Position numbers and translations under genes: made by a program
Shown here: piece after piece, positions 1 to 13,416 of the stretch
Layout: each line of letters begins with the position of its first letter
Position numbering within the stretch: position 1 is the stretch's first letter
NCBI GenBank assembly: GCA_963580455.1
Contig: OY756970.1
Span: 3,224,001-3,288,000 of the forward strand
DNA: 64,000 nt
From: Euonymus europaeus
Lineage: Eukaryota; Streptophyta; Magnoliopsida; Celastrales; Celastraceae
Direction of reading: 5' to 3'
Notes under the pieces: model-generated
What the model was told of the DNA's origin: nothing
Databases searched by the model: none
Seen by the model: only the letters and a program-made list of their open reading frames with translations

Positions 1-2694
1 TGGACTAAATGGGATTCTTCCCTTTAAAAAAAAGCATATTATCATCTAATTCATAACTTTCTTTCATTAACATAGAATATTACCAAAAACATTCCTCTAG
101 AATCCATAGTATAAGCCCAATGGTGCACATAATAAACATCAATAAGGAGAGAATATAATTTTGGTGAGAAGCAATCAACACCAAATTGATGAGAGCCAAA
201 TATTAAGCACACAGGTAAGATATGTATTGACAGTTGACTATAAATTTTCATCTCTCTCTCTCTCTCGATATCTCTATGCTGTCATGCTCCAACTGGTGAA
301 GCAAAGCAAGGCCAACCCATCACTAACGTCACCAACAATTAGAGGGGTTCTGCCGACGATTTGAAGAAAATCTATCTTTCTTAAAATAAACTTATTATCG
401 AAACTGGTCTCGTCTCGTGTCGCAATTGATTAATTTTTTGATTAAAAAATTGACAACCTTCTCTCTCATGCGTGCATCACCCACAACGCCACAACCACCA
501 CTAAAGAACCACCATTTTGATCGTGATCATCACAAATGCATCTTCAAATTTTGAGCAATAAAAGTGCTCGCTCCGGTCAACACTCACGACATTCACCACC
601 ATCATTAGACTCACCGAATCGAGGAGCACCTAACCCAACCTTTGATCAACTAGAAAATATTGTTGGAAATGCTTAACCCGAGTTGACTGAAACGGGTTAT
701 TTTTACCCAAATCTATTAAATATAGTTCATTGATTCAATAGATAGCGCAAATTTATACAACACTAAGTTTATGACTCAATCAAATATATCAATAGATTCA
801 TAGAATTTATTTAGTTTATTTAAAATACCCTTCATCAATTTTAAAAATTAAAATATTCTAAAAAATTCATCTCTCTCCTCTCCTAGTCCCCTTTCACATC
901 TAAATAATGATTTTTTATTTATTTGTGATGGTTATCAAGTTTTTTTTTTAAAAAAATAATTTTTTTTCCTTCCAATTTGACAACAGACGAATAAGAATAA
1001 AATGTTGCATAGAAAACATGTGATTGTCACGTGACATGTCATGTGTCAGTCTCTTTGGGTTGGTTCATTGACATTTTTTGTGTTTTTACTAATGCAAAAC
1101 AATAGGATGAGTTAGAGAATTTTTAAAATTTTTAAAATTGAGTTTATTAACAAAATTCATTTGTTTCATTAATTTTTTTTTCTAAAATCATAATAGATAC
1201 AATAGCTATAAACAATTTTAGCCATTGATTTTTAAAGTTATCTTCAAAACTACAAAATTTAGCAAGATCTACGGTCTAAGTTATTTTTATCTTAAGGTTC
1301 ATATTTGTTATGAATTTGTTAAAAATAATTTACCTATTTTGGGATGCTAATGTTTCTTTTCTTTCTTGATGAATGATATGGACTAAATGGGATTCTTCCC
1401 TTTAAAAAAAAGCATATTATCATCTAATTCATAACTTTCTTCCATTAACATAGAATATTACCAAAAACATTCCTCTAGAATCCATAGTATAAGCCCAATG
1501 GTGCACATAATAAACATCAATAAGGAGAGAATATAATTTTGGTGAGAAGCAATCAACACCAAATTGATGAGAGCCAAATATTAAGCACACAGGTAAGATA
1601 TGTATTGACAGTTGACTATAAATTTTCATCTCTCTCTCTCTCGATATCTCTATGCTGTCATGCTCCAACTGGTGAAGCAAAGCAAGGCCAACCCATCACT
1701 AACGTCACCAACAATTAGAGGGGTTTTGCCGACGATTTGAAGAAAATCTCTCTTTCTTAAAATAAACTTATTATCGAAACTGGTCTCGTCTCGTGTCGCA
1801 ATTGATTAATTTTTTGATTAAAAAATTGACAACCTTCTCTCTCATGCGTGCATCACCCACAACGCCACAACCACCATTTTGATCGTGATCATCACAAATG
1901 CATCTTCAAATTTTGAGCAATAAAAGTGCTCGCTCCGGTCAACACTCACGACATTCACCACCATCATTAGACTCACCGAATCAAGGAGCACCTAACCCAT
2001 CCTTTGATCAACTAGAAAATATTGTTGGAAATGCTTAACCCGAGTTGACTGAAACGGGTTATTTTTACCCAAATCTATTAAATATAGTTCATTGATTCAA
2101 TAGATAGCGCAAATTTATACAACACTAAGTTTATGACTCAATCAAATATATCAATAGATTCATAGAATTTACTTAGTTTATTTAAAATACCCTTCAACAA
2201 TTTTAAAAATTAAAATACTCTAAAAAATTCATCTCTCTCCTCTCCTAGTCCCCTTTCACATCTAAATAATGATTTTTTTTATTTATTTGTGATGGTTATC
2301 AAGTTTTTTTTTAAAAAAATAATTTTTTTCCTTCCAATTTGACAACAGACGAATAAGAATAAAATGTTGTATAGGAAACATGTGATTGTCACGTGACATG
2401 TCATGTGTCAGTCTCTTTGGGTTGGTTCATTGACATTTTTTTGTGTTTTTACTAATGCAAAACAATCAGGATGAGTTAGAGAATTTTTAAAAATTTTAAA
2501 ATTGAGTTTATTAACAAAATTCATTTGTTTCATTAATTTTTTTTTCTAAAATCATAATAGATATAAACAATTTTAGCCATTGATTTTTAAAGTTATCTTC
2601 AAAACTACAAAATTTAGCAAGATCTACGGTCTAAGTTATTTTTATCTTAAAGTTCATATTTGTTATGAATTTTTTTAAAATAATTTACCTATTT
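1..2694. repeat. 1.38-kb direct tandem duplication
   Basis: The first 1340 bases recur from 1379 to about 2694 with an offset of 1378, a few small indels and scattered substitutions. Both copies carry the same CT-rich stretch, the same AACCCG...CGGGTT inverted pair and the same CACGTGACATGTCATGTG stretch. Identity ends at about 1340 and 2694, leaving a 38-bp spacer that is not shared. No convincing gene is seen in either copy, since the open frames are short and lie across simple sequence. The first copy may begin before the window. Confidence 0.95.
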
Positions 2695-3289
2695 TTCAAA
2701 AAATTGCATGATAAATACATATTATCCATTTTTTTTTTAAAAAGGATTATTTGATACATAAAAAATGATACATTGGTTCCCAATCCAGAGATTTGACATT
2801 TAAAAATAATATTTTTCTTCAAATGAGAGAGAAATAAAGAAAATCACACTAGTGGTGGAGATTTATTAACAACGTTTACACAATATTATCTAAATATTGT
2901 TTTCCTCCAGTTTAAGGGAAAAAATATGGAAAAATAGTTAAAATAAGATCTGCATCATATTACTTAGAATTATCTATCTTTTTTTAGGGGGATTCACCAA
3001 TAAATCCTTTAATAAAAATATGTACTACATTCACTCCCTTCAATTTTTTAATATTCCAAAACATCCTTTAAATAATTCTGGACAAAACTACCCTTATTCC
3101 AATAAATCCTTATGTGTATGACATATGCTGACATCACCAGATTCTTTTTATTTTTTTCTATTAAAAACTTTAAAACAGTTTTATCTCTCAAAATACAAGT
3201 CGGATTTTTAAAATATATATATATATATATATTCATAATCAACACGAAAAATTCTTTCCAATGAGATCCATCATCGATATGTTTAAATA

Positions 3290-4210
3290 TTCATTCGTCA
3301 AATCCTCTGAATGAACTTAGAGGATTTCTCAAACTTATCCAGAATTCAGATGATTTCTTAAAACTCATCAAAATCAATCAAAAGAGTTTTCAAAATTAAG
3401 CAAATAAATTCAGATGATTTCATAAAAATATAGATTTTTTGAAAATCAAACAAAAAACAACAAAAAATTTCAGAGGATTTCACAAAGTTGTCACAAATTT
3501 AGAGGATTTCACAAAATTTACCAAAATAAATCAGAGAAATTTTTGAAATTAAGCAAAAAAAAAAAATAGAGGATTGCATAAAATATATAATAAAAATTAT
3601 AAGAATTTTTGAAAATCAAACAAAAATAACCCGAAACTCTAAATCCTAAACCTAAAATCCAAAAATCCTAAATACCAAATCCTAATATCTTAAATCCCAA
3701 AATCATAAAGTATAAATATTAAACTCTAATATTTTAAACACAGACTCTTAAACTTTAAACCTTATAACCAGAAATCCTCTGAATTTTCCATAAATCCTCT
3801 GAATGTAAACAATTCTAGTTTTAATTTTGAACAAAAAAATCTTATAAATAATTAAGAAGAATTTACAAAAATAAGAAGAAAATCTTAAAATTCTACTAAC
3901 ATATATTCCTAAACCTTAAACCTTAAGTACTAACCTCAAAATCCTAAATAATGAATTATGTTCTCCTAAACCCTAAAACCTTATACAATAAACTCTAAAC
4001 TCTAATATCTTAAACTTCAAAACCCTAAACTTTATCAAAATAAAACAAAAAAACAACTAAAAATTTAGATAATTAGAAGATTTCACAAACTTATCAAGAA
4101 TTCAGATAATTTTACAAAACTCACCAAAACAATTCAGAAGAGTTTTTGAAATTATGCAAAAAAAAAAAAAATCAAAGGATTTCTTACCCAGAATTCAGTG
4201 GATTTCGCAA
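3290..4210. repeat. Degenerate short-repeat block with telomere-like motifs
   Basis: The motif AGAGGATTTCACAAA and its variants recur many times, as do AAATCCTCTGAAT variants. Between about 3630 and 4030 there are many imperfect CCTAAA/CCCTAAA units resembling decayed plant telomere repeat. It is not a clean tandem array. Confidence 0.6.
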
Positions 4211-4754
4211 AAGTGACCAAAACGGTTAAAAATTGTTATGGTATTTGGTTTTATTTAAAATATGAATTGAGTTTTATTATTATATTATTCTCATTAGTTA
4301 TTAGCTTTGGTTGTTAGTGAAGAATGTAATAAAAATATTGACATTTGTATTGGATAATTTTTTGTTGATGGATAAGTGTTTCATTGTTGATTTTGATCAT
4401 ATAATTATTCACAGATTTTAATGTATATGCATAGGTTACTGAGTCAACTAAATTTTGCGCATGTGAGTGCATGTGCTTAATTTTCATGAAAGAAAAATAT
4501 TTTTGGTTGATCGGCTCTTCACTTTGATTCATCAAAAGTGAAAATATTAGTTTATCTTTAAAAACATATAGATAAAATACATGATTTTCATCCAACTTTA
4601 TGAGATTGTATTTATATTTATTTTATTATAATAATTATTTCCTAAATAAGGAGCAATCATGTACTAATAAAAATAAGGATAGGTTTAAATGAGGGGAGGG
4701 TAAAATTGTCATTAATTGAGGTTAAAATTTAAAGTTATCCTTATTGAGCTAAGT

Positions 4755-4860
4755 TTCAAATAATTGGGGATGTATTGAGCTACAAACTTTTCAAAAAGAC
4801 TAAATGGAATACAAAGTCCATAAAAAAGACTTATCACCAAATAATCCTTTTTTTAATAGT
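4755..4860. repeat. Dispersed repeat end, second copy at 48.2 kb
   Basis: About 100 bp starting CAAATAATTGGGGAT and ending near CACCAAATAATCC match 48230-48320 at roughly 80-85% by eye. It could be a terminus of a MULE-like or other DNA transposon, but no matching inverted end was convincingly found. Confidence 0.5.
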
Positions 4861-7800
4861 AATAGTGCTTCTATACATTTAGTTAATAAACAACTTTGAC
4901 ATAAATTTATGATTTAATTTGTCACATTTGTTCAATAGAAACAAGTTTAGACACTAGTTTAATATAATCAAGTCTATAGACAAGTTCTTTTAAGGTTGAT
5001 CTCATTTATTAACACCAATTTATATTGAAATTATATTTTAAATTTTCAGTATATTTTTAGAATTATACTCAAATTTTTCAATATATTTTATGCATTTATA
5101 ACAAGTTATTTTGATTATTAATCACATTTCTCTTATCATCAGATAATGTTAAGTCAAAGTTAAATACAATTAGAACAAAATATGAGTCCAAATATTTGGA
5201 CCAAAAATTTGACCTTGACCTGAAATAATTTTTGGACTTGAAATAGTGACTTGCCTTGTCCATTAGTTTGATAAAGTCCATGAAAAAAAAATTGGACGAA
5301 TTAGACTTTTTGGATAAAGCTAAACTATGATACAAATCTACCTCTTAGTGGCTCTCATAATTTTCAAACAAACGTGTGTCTAGTTATCTACTACTCATAT
5401 CACTATATTACATGTGATAGTGTCGAAAATTAATAACCCAAAAGCTCGAAAAGCTATCTCTCTTATATATTTTAGTTTTGAAGCAATGCTAATACAATAG
5501 TGCTAATGTCATTGTTCGTGAGGCTGCGAGCCTATCAACACAAATCTCGACCTCCTTTATCTGACGTCGTTCAGCTGTGATCAAATCTCGTCTGTCATTT
5601 TCTTTTGCTCCATTATAGAATGAACTACAACAAGAAAATAAGAACAAAAAACTAAGGTTATGATTTACATTCTCTCCAAATTTTTGGTAAATGTTTTCAT
5701 TTCTTCCATCCCAACCTTAAGCTTTGGAATGACAATTGAACGTTTTGTAAGACTTGCTATTTTGGAGTAATTCTTTAGGGTTAATTGTTTTGATTGAATT
5801 AATCTAATTTTTTTTTTGTATTTTGGATATTGTGGCGGCTGTATTAATTGTTGAATAATATTTTAGGTCAGCTTGGTCTTGTGTTGTTCTTTTCGTCTTC
5901 TAATGAATTATTAGAACCCCAATACAAAACATCCCAAAATATTTATAATCTTATGTGACAACACATACACCACATGATTTGGAGATAAATTCATGATTCG
6001 AAATTCAAATTCACGGGTCTTGTTTTTATTGGGACACTTAACATTTTTGTTATTAGAATTCTATGCCTCCATTGTATTAACATGTTTATGCAAGCGAGGT
6101 TCTTTACATTAATTTTGACGATTTATTTGTCAAGAGAAAAACTTTACATTTTTTGAATGGAGAATTATATCATATAATATGACAATTTATTGTATTCAAT
6201 TTTTAATGAAAAGATGTTTTCAATATTCGAAAAAAAGAAAAAAATAATTTCTGTTAAAATAATTGCCAACGATGTTAATTATTATTATTTGAAAAATATA
6301 ATTAATTAATTATAGACTTAATTGAATAAATTTTACGGACCTATGAATTTATTGAGCTATAAGATTAATGATTGTTCTTGATGGATGCCAAGATTATTTT
6401 CAAGAACCTATCAAACATATTTATATACTTGTATTATTTGAGAAAATGTAAATTTATGGGAAAAAATTACTGAAAATTTAAAATTTGTGTCAAGAACTCC
6501 AGAAACTTCAAAAGATTGCGTGGACCCTTAACCGTTAAAATTGGACGTTTGTGATTTAAACTTAAATCAACTTGCAACAGCTTGACTAGTTGACTTCCAC
6601 TGCAGGCGCCCTTAATCCGTGTGTTGTGAGTGAAAGCGATTCCTTCCCTTTTGTAATTTATTTCAGCCAACCACCGTTGCTTACAGCTGTACTCACGACC
6701 CTTCTCTCTCATCTTCTATATTTTTAGTTTCCTCGTCAATAATAAATAAATAATTAAAGTTATTATTATTTTCCTTATTTTCCCCCCCAATAAAATGTAG
6801 TAGATTGATGTTCAGTGAGCATGAATAATTCTCCTTTACTTTCAACATTCGCCAGATAATGCATCGAAGAACAGAAAGAAGAAGAAAAAGAATCATTGGC
6901 ATTGCATAGTCGTACTGTTAATGAATATAATATTATCATTTCACTTTTTTTTGTTTCTTAAAAAGTAAATATTAAATAAAATGAATATATAGAGAGAGAA
7001 GAATTTCTTGTTTCCTCGTGATCCCTGCATAGTCTACGTGAAATCCCAGGTTGCCTTGTTGTTTGTTCTGTTCCTCCAAGTGACAGGTTTAATTCCCATT
7101 CAACTTGTAGCTTTTGGGAAAGCGAGACAGAGGGAAGATAGATCTTAATTTACAAGGTCCATATGGTTTTTAATCCGAGGTTTGTTAATTTCTACACTCT
7201 AAAATGATGTTTTTATTTTCTGGGTATTTCGTTTCATCAGGGTTTTGGGAGAATTTGAACAGCTAGAAACCACTGAAAGCTTGGTGTGAAGTCAGGCGAG
7301 TCTGCTCTTTATTTTCCTCTTATTTTCATATTCTGCTTAGTTGTTTATGTTTAGTTTGCTCCACTTGTTGTCTATTCATTGTTCTGATTATTGGCGTGTA
7401 ATTGTGGGTTTGATTTTGCGTAATTGGTTGTTTTTCTTGGTTCAAATTAGCTGTTATTGGTTGGGAATATATATTAATCTTTACCCACTTATTGAAACTT
7501 TAATGGGTTTTGTAAGTTAGAGTATAATTGATGGGTTGGAGACAGATGGATAGATGAAAAGAGAAAATATTATAAATTTGAAATGAAAGATGTTACATTG
7601 CTTGGAAGTTGAGGTTAAGGATAAATTTTTCTTGTTTTTCAGTCAGACCCAGTAGATGATAATAAACAGAAATTCCTGATTTCACTTTCCTTCATGTCCT
7701 CTTGTTTCTCTATGTATTTGTTGACCTTAAGGTGGATTATCTGTCAAGGATAGAAAGTAGGAATCCTTTGTTGTCACTTGGATGGAGGTTCAGAAAGGAA

Positions 7801-9189
7801 TTTCCTTTTGACCATATTGCTGATTCTGTAAGATGACCTCTAGAGAAGTAAAAAAGCCCTACCAGAAAGGACTGCTAAAGTAACTCCTGTGCAAAATTTT
7901 GATTAATGTCATTTTAATTTCATTGAATTTCCTCCTAAGTAATAGCTTGTTGTATGTGTCACCCAAAATAGAAACTTGCTTAGTATTAATTGTATACATG
8001 AATTTCTGCCTTCAATCAAAAGGCTCGCAATTGCTTGTGATTTTCAACGCCCTTCAGAAAAATTGTAATTGCAGCTTCCTTTCCTAACCATTCTAAGCAT
8101 ATTCTCCAGTTTTGTTTCATCAAAAGCATTTGAAGGCTTGTAAGTATAAGGACACAAGACTATAAATTACTTTGCATGTCTTCACATATTGGTTCTTAAA
8201 AAAAATTACAGGAAATTTGCGGTTTGAAAGCATTATTTTGGAGTTGGATCTGGTTAGAGTGTGGCATTGAGATAATGATGTAAGCTTTCTAAGTCTACTA
8301 ATTACTTTTAAGTGTCTTTCAAATGGTGGTCTATAAAAACCATAACACTGATTCCATTTTATAAGAACTTTGGATGGTAGCGTCAAATGATCCTTTGGTC
8401 GTAGGATTCACTCCTCGGAGAGTTTTTTCTATAAAACTTAAGTTGGTTTATACTGTTTTTTCTTTTGGTCCTATTAGAGGGCAAATGAATCCTCCAAGAC
8501 CAATGGATATCGAAAACTTGTGAACTGTCCAGACTCTTTGAGGACTTGTTTCTATATTTGAAAACGATGATTCTATGATTAACTGTCTCCAATATTCTAA
8601 TCTGATTTTAGTCCAATTTTGGGGTCGATGTATCCTGTCAAGTTACTGCATAGCGTGTTGTAATGGACCTGGGAGATTCTGATGACAAAGTTTAATTGAT
8701 AAAGTTGAGGGTTTGTTCATGACTACGGAGAAGCCAATCCCATATGGATGAGCATAACTACCATGACGATGCATATAATGTTATCAAATTCGATCTGATT
8801 GAGTTGATTCACTCTTACTTAGAAGTAGTTTTTTCATGAGTGGGTAAGATCATATGGCTTTTACTGAAAAATAAAGAAAGCAATATTTCCATTTAGATAT
8901 AATCAATTAGTGATGAGATTTAAGGTTCTGGAACTTGAAGGCGTAGCTCCTGTACTTTTCCATGTTCGACAGTGTTTATTTTTTACTGCATGGTCAGAAG
9001 CTTCTTAGTTTAAACTTGTATTAGAGTAGGTTAATTTATGACAATACAGATGTAGTTCTTAGTACGTCTTTGAACATATAGTAAAGTATAACTGTCTTTG
9101 ATAAGGTAGGAAACATGTAGTAGTCTGCTAAAGAATTTGCTCATGGCTCTCTTCTACCATATTTATATCTTGACCCTTCCAAAAATTTG

Positions 9190-9589
9190 GTAGCTTTTTT
9201 TCCTTTTTTTTTGGGTTGGAGTAGATAAACAACTGCTTCTGAGATTTGTTAAAAGCAGAACATTGTCACACAACCATAATTAACATAAAATCTATACAAA
9301 GAACAAAGAAAATGTACACTTGAAGCTAAGGTGAACGTAGTTTATATGCTGAAAACACAAACTCCTTTGGGCCAGCATCAAGAGAAGCAAACACCAAAGG
9401 TTGACCATTTGTGCCTTTGTTTGCTAAAAAAATCAGATCGCCAGTCCCCTTCTTGAAAGATATGTGAATATAAGCTAAATCGGTTGCTCCTATATTTCTT
9501 TTGTATAGGTATGCTTGTAAATGTTCTAATTTGTTTCTACATCCCGTGCCGATCCAATAATTTGAATGAGATGTCCCATTATTACTGGT
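9190..9589 (-). pseudogene. 5'-truncated retrocopy fragment of an unidentified gene
   Basis: On the minus strand, 9589 to 9326 is an open frame of 87 codons with no ATG. It ends in a coding-like stretch (for example GDLIFLANKGTNGQPLVFAS and AGPKEFVFSAYKL) and a TAG stop at 9326-9328. About 120 bases of 3'UTR-like sequence follow, then an A-rich tail (AAAAAAAAGGAAAAAAA) near 9190-9205. Continuous coding without introns plus a terminal A tract inside another gene's intron fits a processed pseudogene copied from mRNA. I do not recognise the parent family. Confidence 0.55.
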
Positions 9590-9686
9590 TCAAGAGCAGA
9601 AAATATTGTTTTTCCTGAAATCATTGAATTGAAAATAAAAATAAAAGAAATAGGGGTTAGCAATATTATTAATGCGTTTTTGAAGA

Positions 9687-9940
9687 TCTGTTCCAAGAAT
9701 GTTGTTATTGTTTTTTGTTGGAGTTTCCTTCTAGATACCGGATACTCAAATGGGATATGAAAAAAAATTTGATTGTTCCATAATCGCTAAAATTGGCAAC
9801 TAAGTAGTGAATATCTGTTCCAAGAATGTTGTTATTGTTTTTTGTTGGAGTTTCCTTCTAGATACCGGATGCTCAAATTGGATATGAAGAAAAAAAATGA
9901 TTGTTCCATAATTGCTAAAACTAACAACTTTGTAGTGCCA
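9687..9940. repeat. 127-bp tandem duplication in the intron
   Basis: The segment starting ATCTGTTCCAAGAATGTTG at 9686 is repeated from 9813 with a period of 127 bases. Differences are few in the first 75 bases and more numerous afterwards. It lies just beyond the retrocopy. Confidence 0.9.
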
Positions 9941-10747
9941 AATGTTTCATTTTGCCTCGTTGTTGATGTACTAGTTAAAAGTTAATGTTGTATGATATGT
10001 ATGACCTTTTTGTATTTCTTTTTCACTTTATTTTTTATGTCATTTAAGTTTTTTCTCTGCTTAGAAAAGTTCTAATGGAAAATCTTGTTACTGTCCCATA
10101 TCAACTATGATGTCTTTTTTTTTTGGAAGGTCTGAAGGACCTAATGCATTAAGGTGATAAAACACCGAAAACACTGCCATGAACCATTAGCACTATCCCC
10201 ACCCAAAGGTAGACGTAAGAGCAATACAGAGCATAAAAAACAACAGCTACACTACTGAGATAAGCAAAACAAGAAAGCAAAACTCCTAACTTCCACTTCC
10301 CTCACCATAGTTTTGGTCATTGGCTAAAAACATATCTTAGTTTGTTCTATAAAATAAATTATTGGCATGCATATGAATTGAGAAGTTGCTGCTTGGAGCC
10401 GAAGAGTGAAATGAATCCCACGGTTTTAACGAAACTCAAGTCAGTATTTGATTTGTTAAGCCGCAAGAGTAGTATATCTATTTATCAAAAAACACAAAAG
10501 AATGTATTGATGAGCTTAAACCTTTTCCCGACTGTCTGAAAACATAAAATTAGTTTGGGGATGAGACTATCTTTATATGTATATAAGTATATGTTGTGCC
10601 AATTCATATTCTTGTAATTTAACTTGAAGGTTTCTATGTCTCTTGCTTGCTATAGCATTCTAACGTACTTGCATTTTCTTGACTTAGCACCATACATTGG
10701 AATTATCATTAACGTTAACCCACCTCTATGACAGGGTTCTTGATCGG

Positions 10748-10765
10748 ATGGGGAGAGATTTATGA
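10748..10765 (+). promoter_or_regulatory. Five-codon uORF overlapping the first ATG
   Basis: An ATG at 10748 opens a five-codon frame whose TGA stop (10763-10765) overlaps the first in-frame ATG of the main gene (10762). The main-frame ATG at 10771, with G at -3 and G at +4, has a better context than the one at 10762, which has T at -3. Confidence 0.5.
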
Positions 10766-10770
10766 CCGTA

Positions 10771-12553
10771 ATGGATCCTCAGGCCTTCATCAGATTGTCA
10801 ATTGGGTCACTGGGGCTTAGGCTTTCAGGAACAACATTAAATCCTTCAAAATCGGGACTTCATGCATTTTCTTCTCCGTGTTTATGTGAGATACGACTTC
10901 GAGGTTTTCCAGTGCAGAAAACATCAGTCCCTTTAATATCTTCACCTGAAGCCACTCCTGATAGTCACAGCATTGCCTCAAGCTTTTATCTCGAAGAATC
11001 TGATCTGAAAGCATTGCGGACACCTGGGTGTTTCTATAACCCTCCAGCCTATCTTGAGATTGCTATTTTTACTGGGAGAAAGGGGTCGCATTGTGGTGTT
11101 GGCATCAAAAGACAGCAGATTGGGACATTTAAACTAGAGGTCGGTCCAGAATGGGGTGAAGGAAAACCAGTTATTCTTTTCAATGGATGGATTGGCATTG
11201 GAAAAAACAAACAGGAGAGTAGAAAACCTGGAGCAGAGCTTCATTTGAGAGTAAAACTAGATCCTGATCCAAGATATATTTTTCAGTTTGAAGACGTGAC
11301 CACATTGAGTCCTCAGATAGTTCAGCTTCAAGGTTCCATCAAGCAGCCTATATTCAGTTGCAAATTTATTCGAGACAGGTGATATGATTAACGTGGCTTC
11401 TTTTGCAATTTAAACAACTTAAAGCTTTTGAACACTGCTCTCTTCTCGAGTTAGCGTGATTGATGCTTGAAAGATGTAACATAACTGCTTGGCCTCTGAA
11501 TATTAACTGGAAAATTTGGTTCAAAATTGATAAGTAGTGAAAAAAAAAATTTGTTTAAGGAGCTGATCACCATTTAATTTTGAGCAGTGTTTTGTATGCA
11601 ACTGTGCTTGTATTTTGCATTGAAAGGAGTACTTAATAATGTTTATGTGCTATAAAGAAAAACTACATGAAAATTTCTCAAATCTATGGAAGCATAATAA
11701 ATTTTTTGACATCTGATCTCTTCATTGTCCAAGATATCATGATTTCAAGTGTCTTCTTTTATATTAAATGTATGTAGGAAATGGTCTCATGCTAGTTTGA
11801 AATTAGTGTTTTCTCCGTTAGGACATTGTTAAAATGAAACTGTGATAATTATGATGAATTGACAGGGTTCCCCAGGTTGACCCGTTAAACAATTACTGGT
11901 CATCCTTTGTTGACGGCTCGGACTTAGAGACAGAGAGAAGGGAAAGGAAGGGATGGAAGGTGAAGATACACGATCTCTCTGGCTCGGCTGTTGCAGCAGC
12001 CTTCATAACGACTCCCTTTGTGCCATCAACAGGTTGTGATTGGGTTTCCAAATCAAACCCAGGAGCTTGGATGATTGTTCGTCCTGGTGCTTGTGGACCT
12101 GAAAGCTGGCAGCCATGGGGAAAGCTTGAGGCGTGGCGTGAGTGTGGCATCAGAGACACCATCTGCTGCAGATTTCACCTCCTCTCTGAAGGCCAGGAGG
12201 GAGGAGAGGTTCTTATGTCAGAGATATTCATCAGCACTGAAAAGGGTGGTGAGTTTCTCATAGATACCGACAAACAGATTCAAACCGCTGCAACACCAAT
12301 ACCAATACCAAGCCCACAAAGCAGTGGAGATTTTTCAGGATTGAGTCCTATTGCAGGTGGTTTTGTCATGAGCTGTAGAGTGCAAGGGGAAGGCAAGAGC
12401 AGCAAGCCATTGGTACAGCTCGCCATGCGACATATAACATGTGTGGAGGATGCTGCCATCTTTATGGCTCTTGCAGCAGCCGTTGATCTTAGCATTGTGG
12501 CATGCAGGCCTTTCCCCAGGAGAATCAGGAAAGGTTCTCGTCATTCCTTATGA
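10771..12553 (+). CDS. DUF1005 protein, ASG1-like (abiotic stress gene type)
   Basis: Two exons, 10771-11378 and 11866-12553, join in phase 2 (AG|G across a GT-AG intron) to give about 431 residues. A longer start at 10762 adds three residues (MTV). The MDP start is preferred because family members begin MDPQAFIRLSIGSLGLR and its ATG context is stronger. The protein matches the plant DUF1005 family (PF06219) end to end. Recognisable blocks are the N-terminal MDPQAF/SIGSLGLR region, a central YLEIAIFTGRKG segment, GSDLETERRERKGWKVKIHD in exon 2, and a C-terminal FVMSCRVQGEGKSSKP and CVEDAAIFMALAAAVDLS block. The length fits the family. Arabidopsis ASG1 (At5g17640, from memory) is stress-induced; its biochemical role is unknown. 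There is no signal peptide or obvious catalytic motif. Regulation may involve the upstream uORF and the long leader intron. Confidence 0.92.
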
Positions 12554-13416
12554 AACGATAACCAAACTACGATCATAAATTCTCATGAACAACCCATGAC
12601 ATTGTTTATCCTTATTGTTATTATCTTGTCGATCTGTACAGCATCTCATGTTTTATGTTTCAACTCAAAAAAATTGTTCTAGTCAAAATGCTACCAGTAG
12701 TTCAGTACTGCCTGCATGACATTGATGCATCATAGCCCTCTGTGGACTTGCCATCTCTGGTGTCCAACTTGGGGTTGCAACTCTTACTGAGTTTATTTTG
12801 ATGACCTTTTGAAAAAAATGACCAAATACCCATCTTTGCCAGCCCATGGTTATATAGGGTGCTTCATAGTATCAAGTAGGCGTGTCGACAATCAGTTTTG
12901 GTTGATTTTTTACATAATTTAGTCAAAATATTTTATCAATTATGTCAATTTTTGGGTTTTTGCTCGATTTTTCAGTCGGTCTTAATATAAAATGTGTAAT
13001 TTATTTTTTTTCAAAAAATCGACTAATCCATTAGATTTTGACGGTTTTTTTGACAGCCAATTAAAGGAAGCGAGTATCCTCACATAGAAGATAATTTAAC
13101 TTTTTTGGGTGGTTGTGTTTTGTATTTTTTATTGTCTGTAATGCTATCACAGCAGACAATGTTCTAGGTTTTTTGTTTACTTTGGATTTGGATTGTCTGG
13201 TAATGGTTATCACAACAACAGAAAATATGCTTCACCATTTCAATCAAATTTTCAATTGATAGTTATCACATAAAAACATTCAGAGTCTAACAACCTGCCT
13301 CAAATTTTGACAAACATTTAACCAAGAAATCCATAATTGTCACCATGAAAACATACAAGCAAATCCATCAACCAAACCATGTTTCTTACATTGATCGTGT
13401 AAGAAAAACCAGGACC
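12554..13416. other. Intergenic region between two convergent genes
   Basis: It contains the 3' flank of the DUF1005 gene and the 3'UTR of the minus-strand cofactor A gene. No other feature was recognised. Confidence 0.7.

Larger units (their letters stand above)
2695..6950. other. Gene-free AT-rich intergenic region
   Basis: No open frame here looks like a protein. The stretch contains a (TA)n run near 3210-3231 and a degenerate repeat block at 3290-4210. Its 4755-4860 segment recurs at 48.2 kb. A block of short stop-rich frames follows up to the presumed promoter of the DUF1005 gene. Confidence 0.7.
7000..10735 (+). other. Probable 5'UTR exon and long 5'UTR intron of the DUF1005 gene
   Basis: The coding exon at 10.77 kb is preceded by an acceptor-like TATGACAG at about 10727-10734. 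No upstream in-frame coding is visible. A transcribed leader therefore probably begins near 7.0-7.3 kb, where the sequence is GC-richer and gene-like, and is joined by a roughly 3.4-kb intron. The intron holds a retrocopy fragment (9.2-9.6 kb) and a 127-bp tandem duplication (9.69-9.94 kb). Exact leader exon boundaries cannot be fixed from sequence alone. Confidence 0.45.

Noticed and set aside
11893..12544. Minus-strand and second-frame ORFs across DUF1005 exon 2
   Set aside because: They are shadows of the real coding exon.
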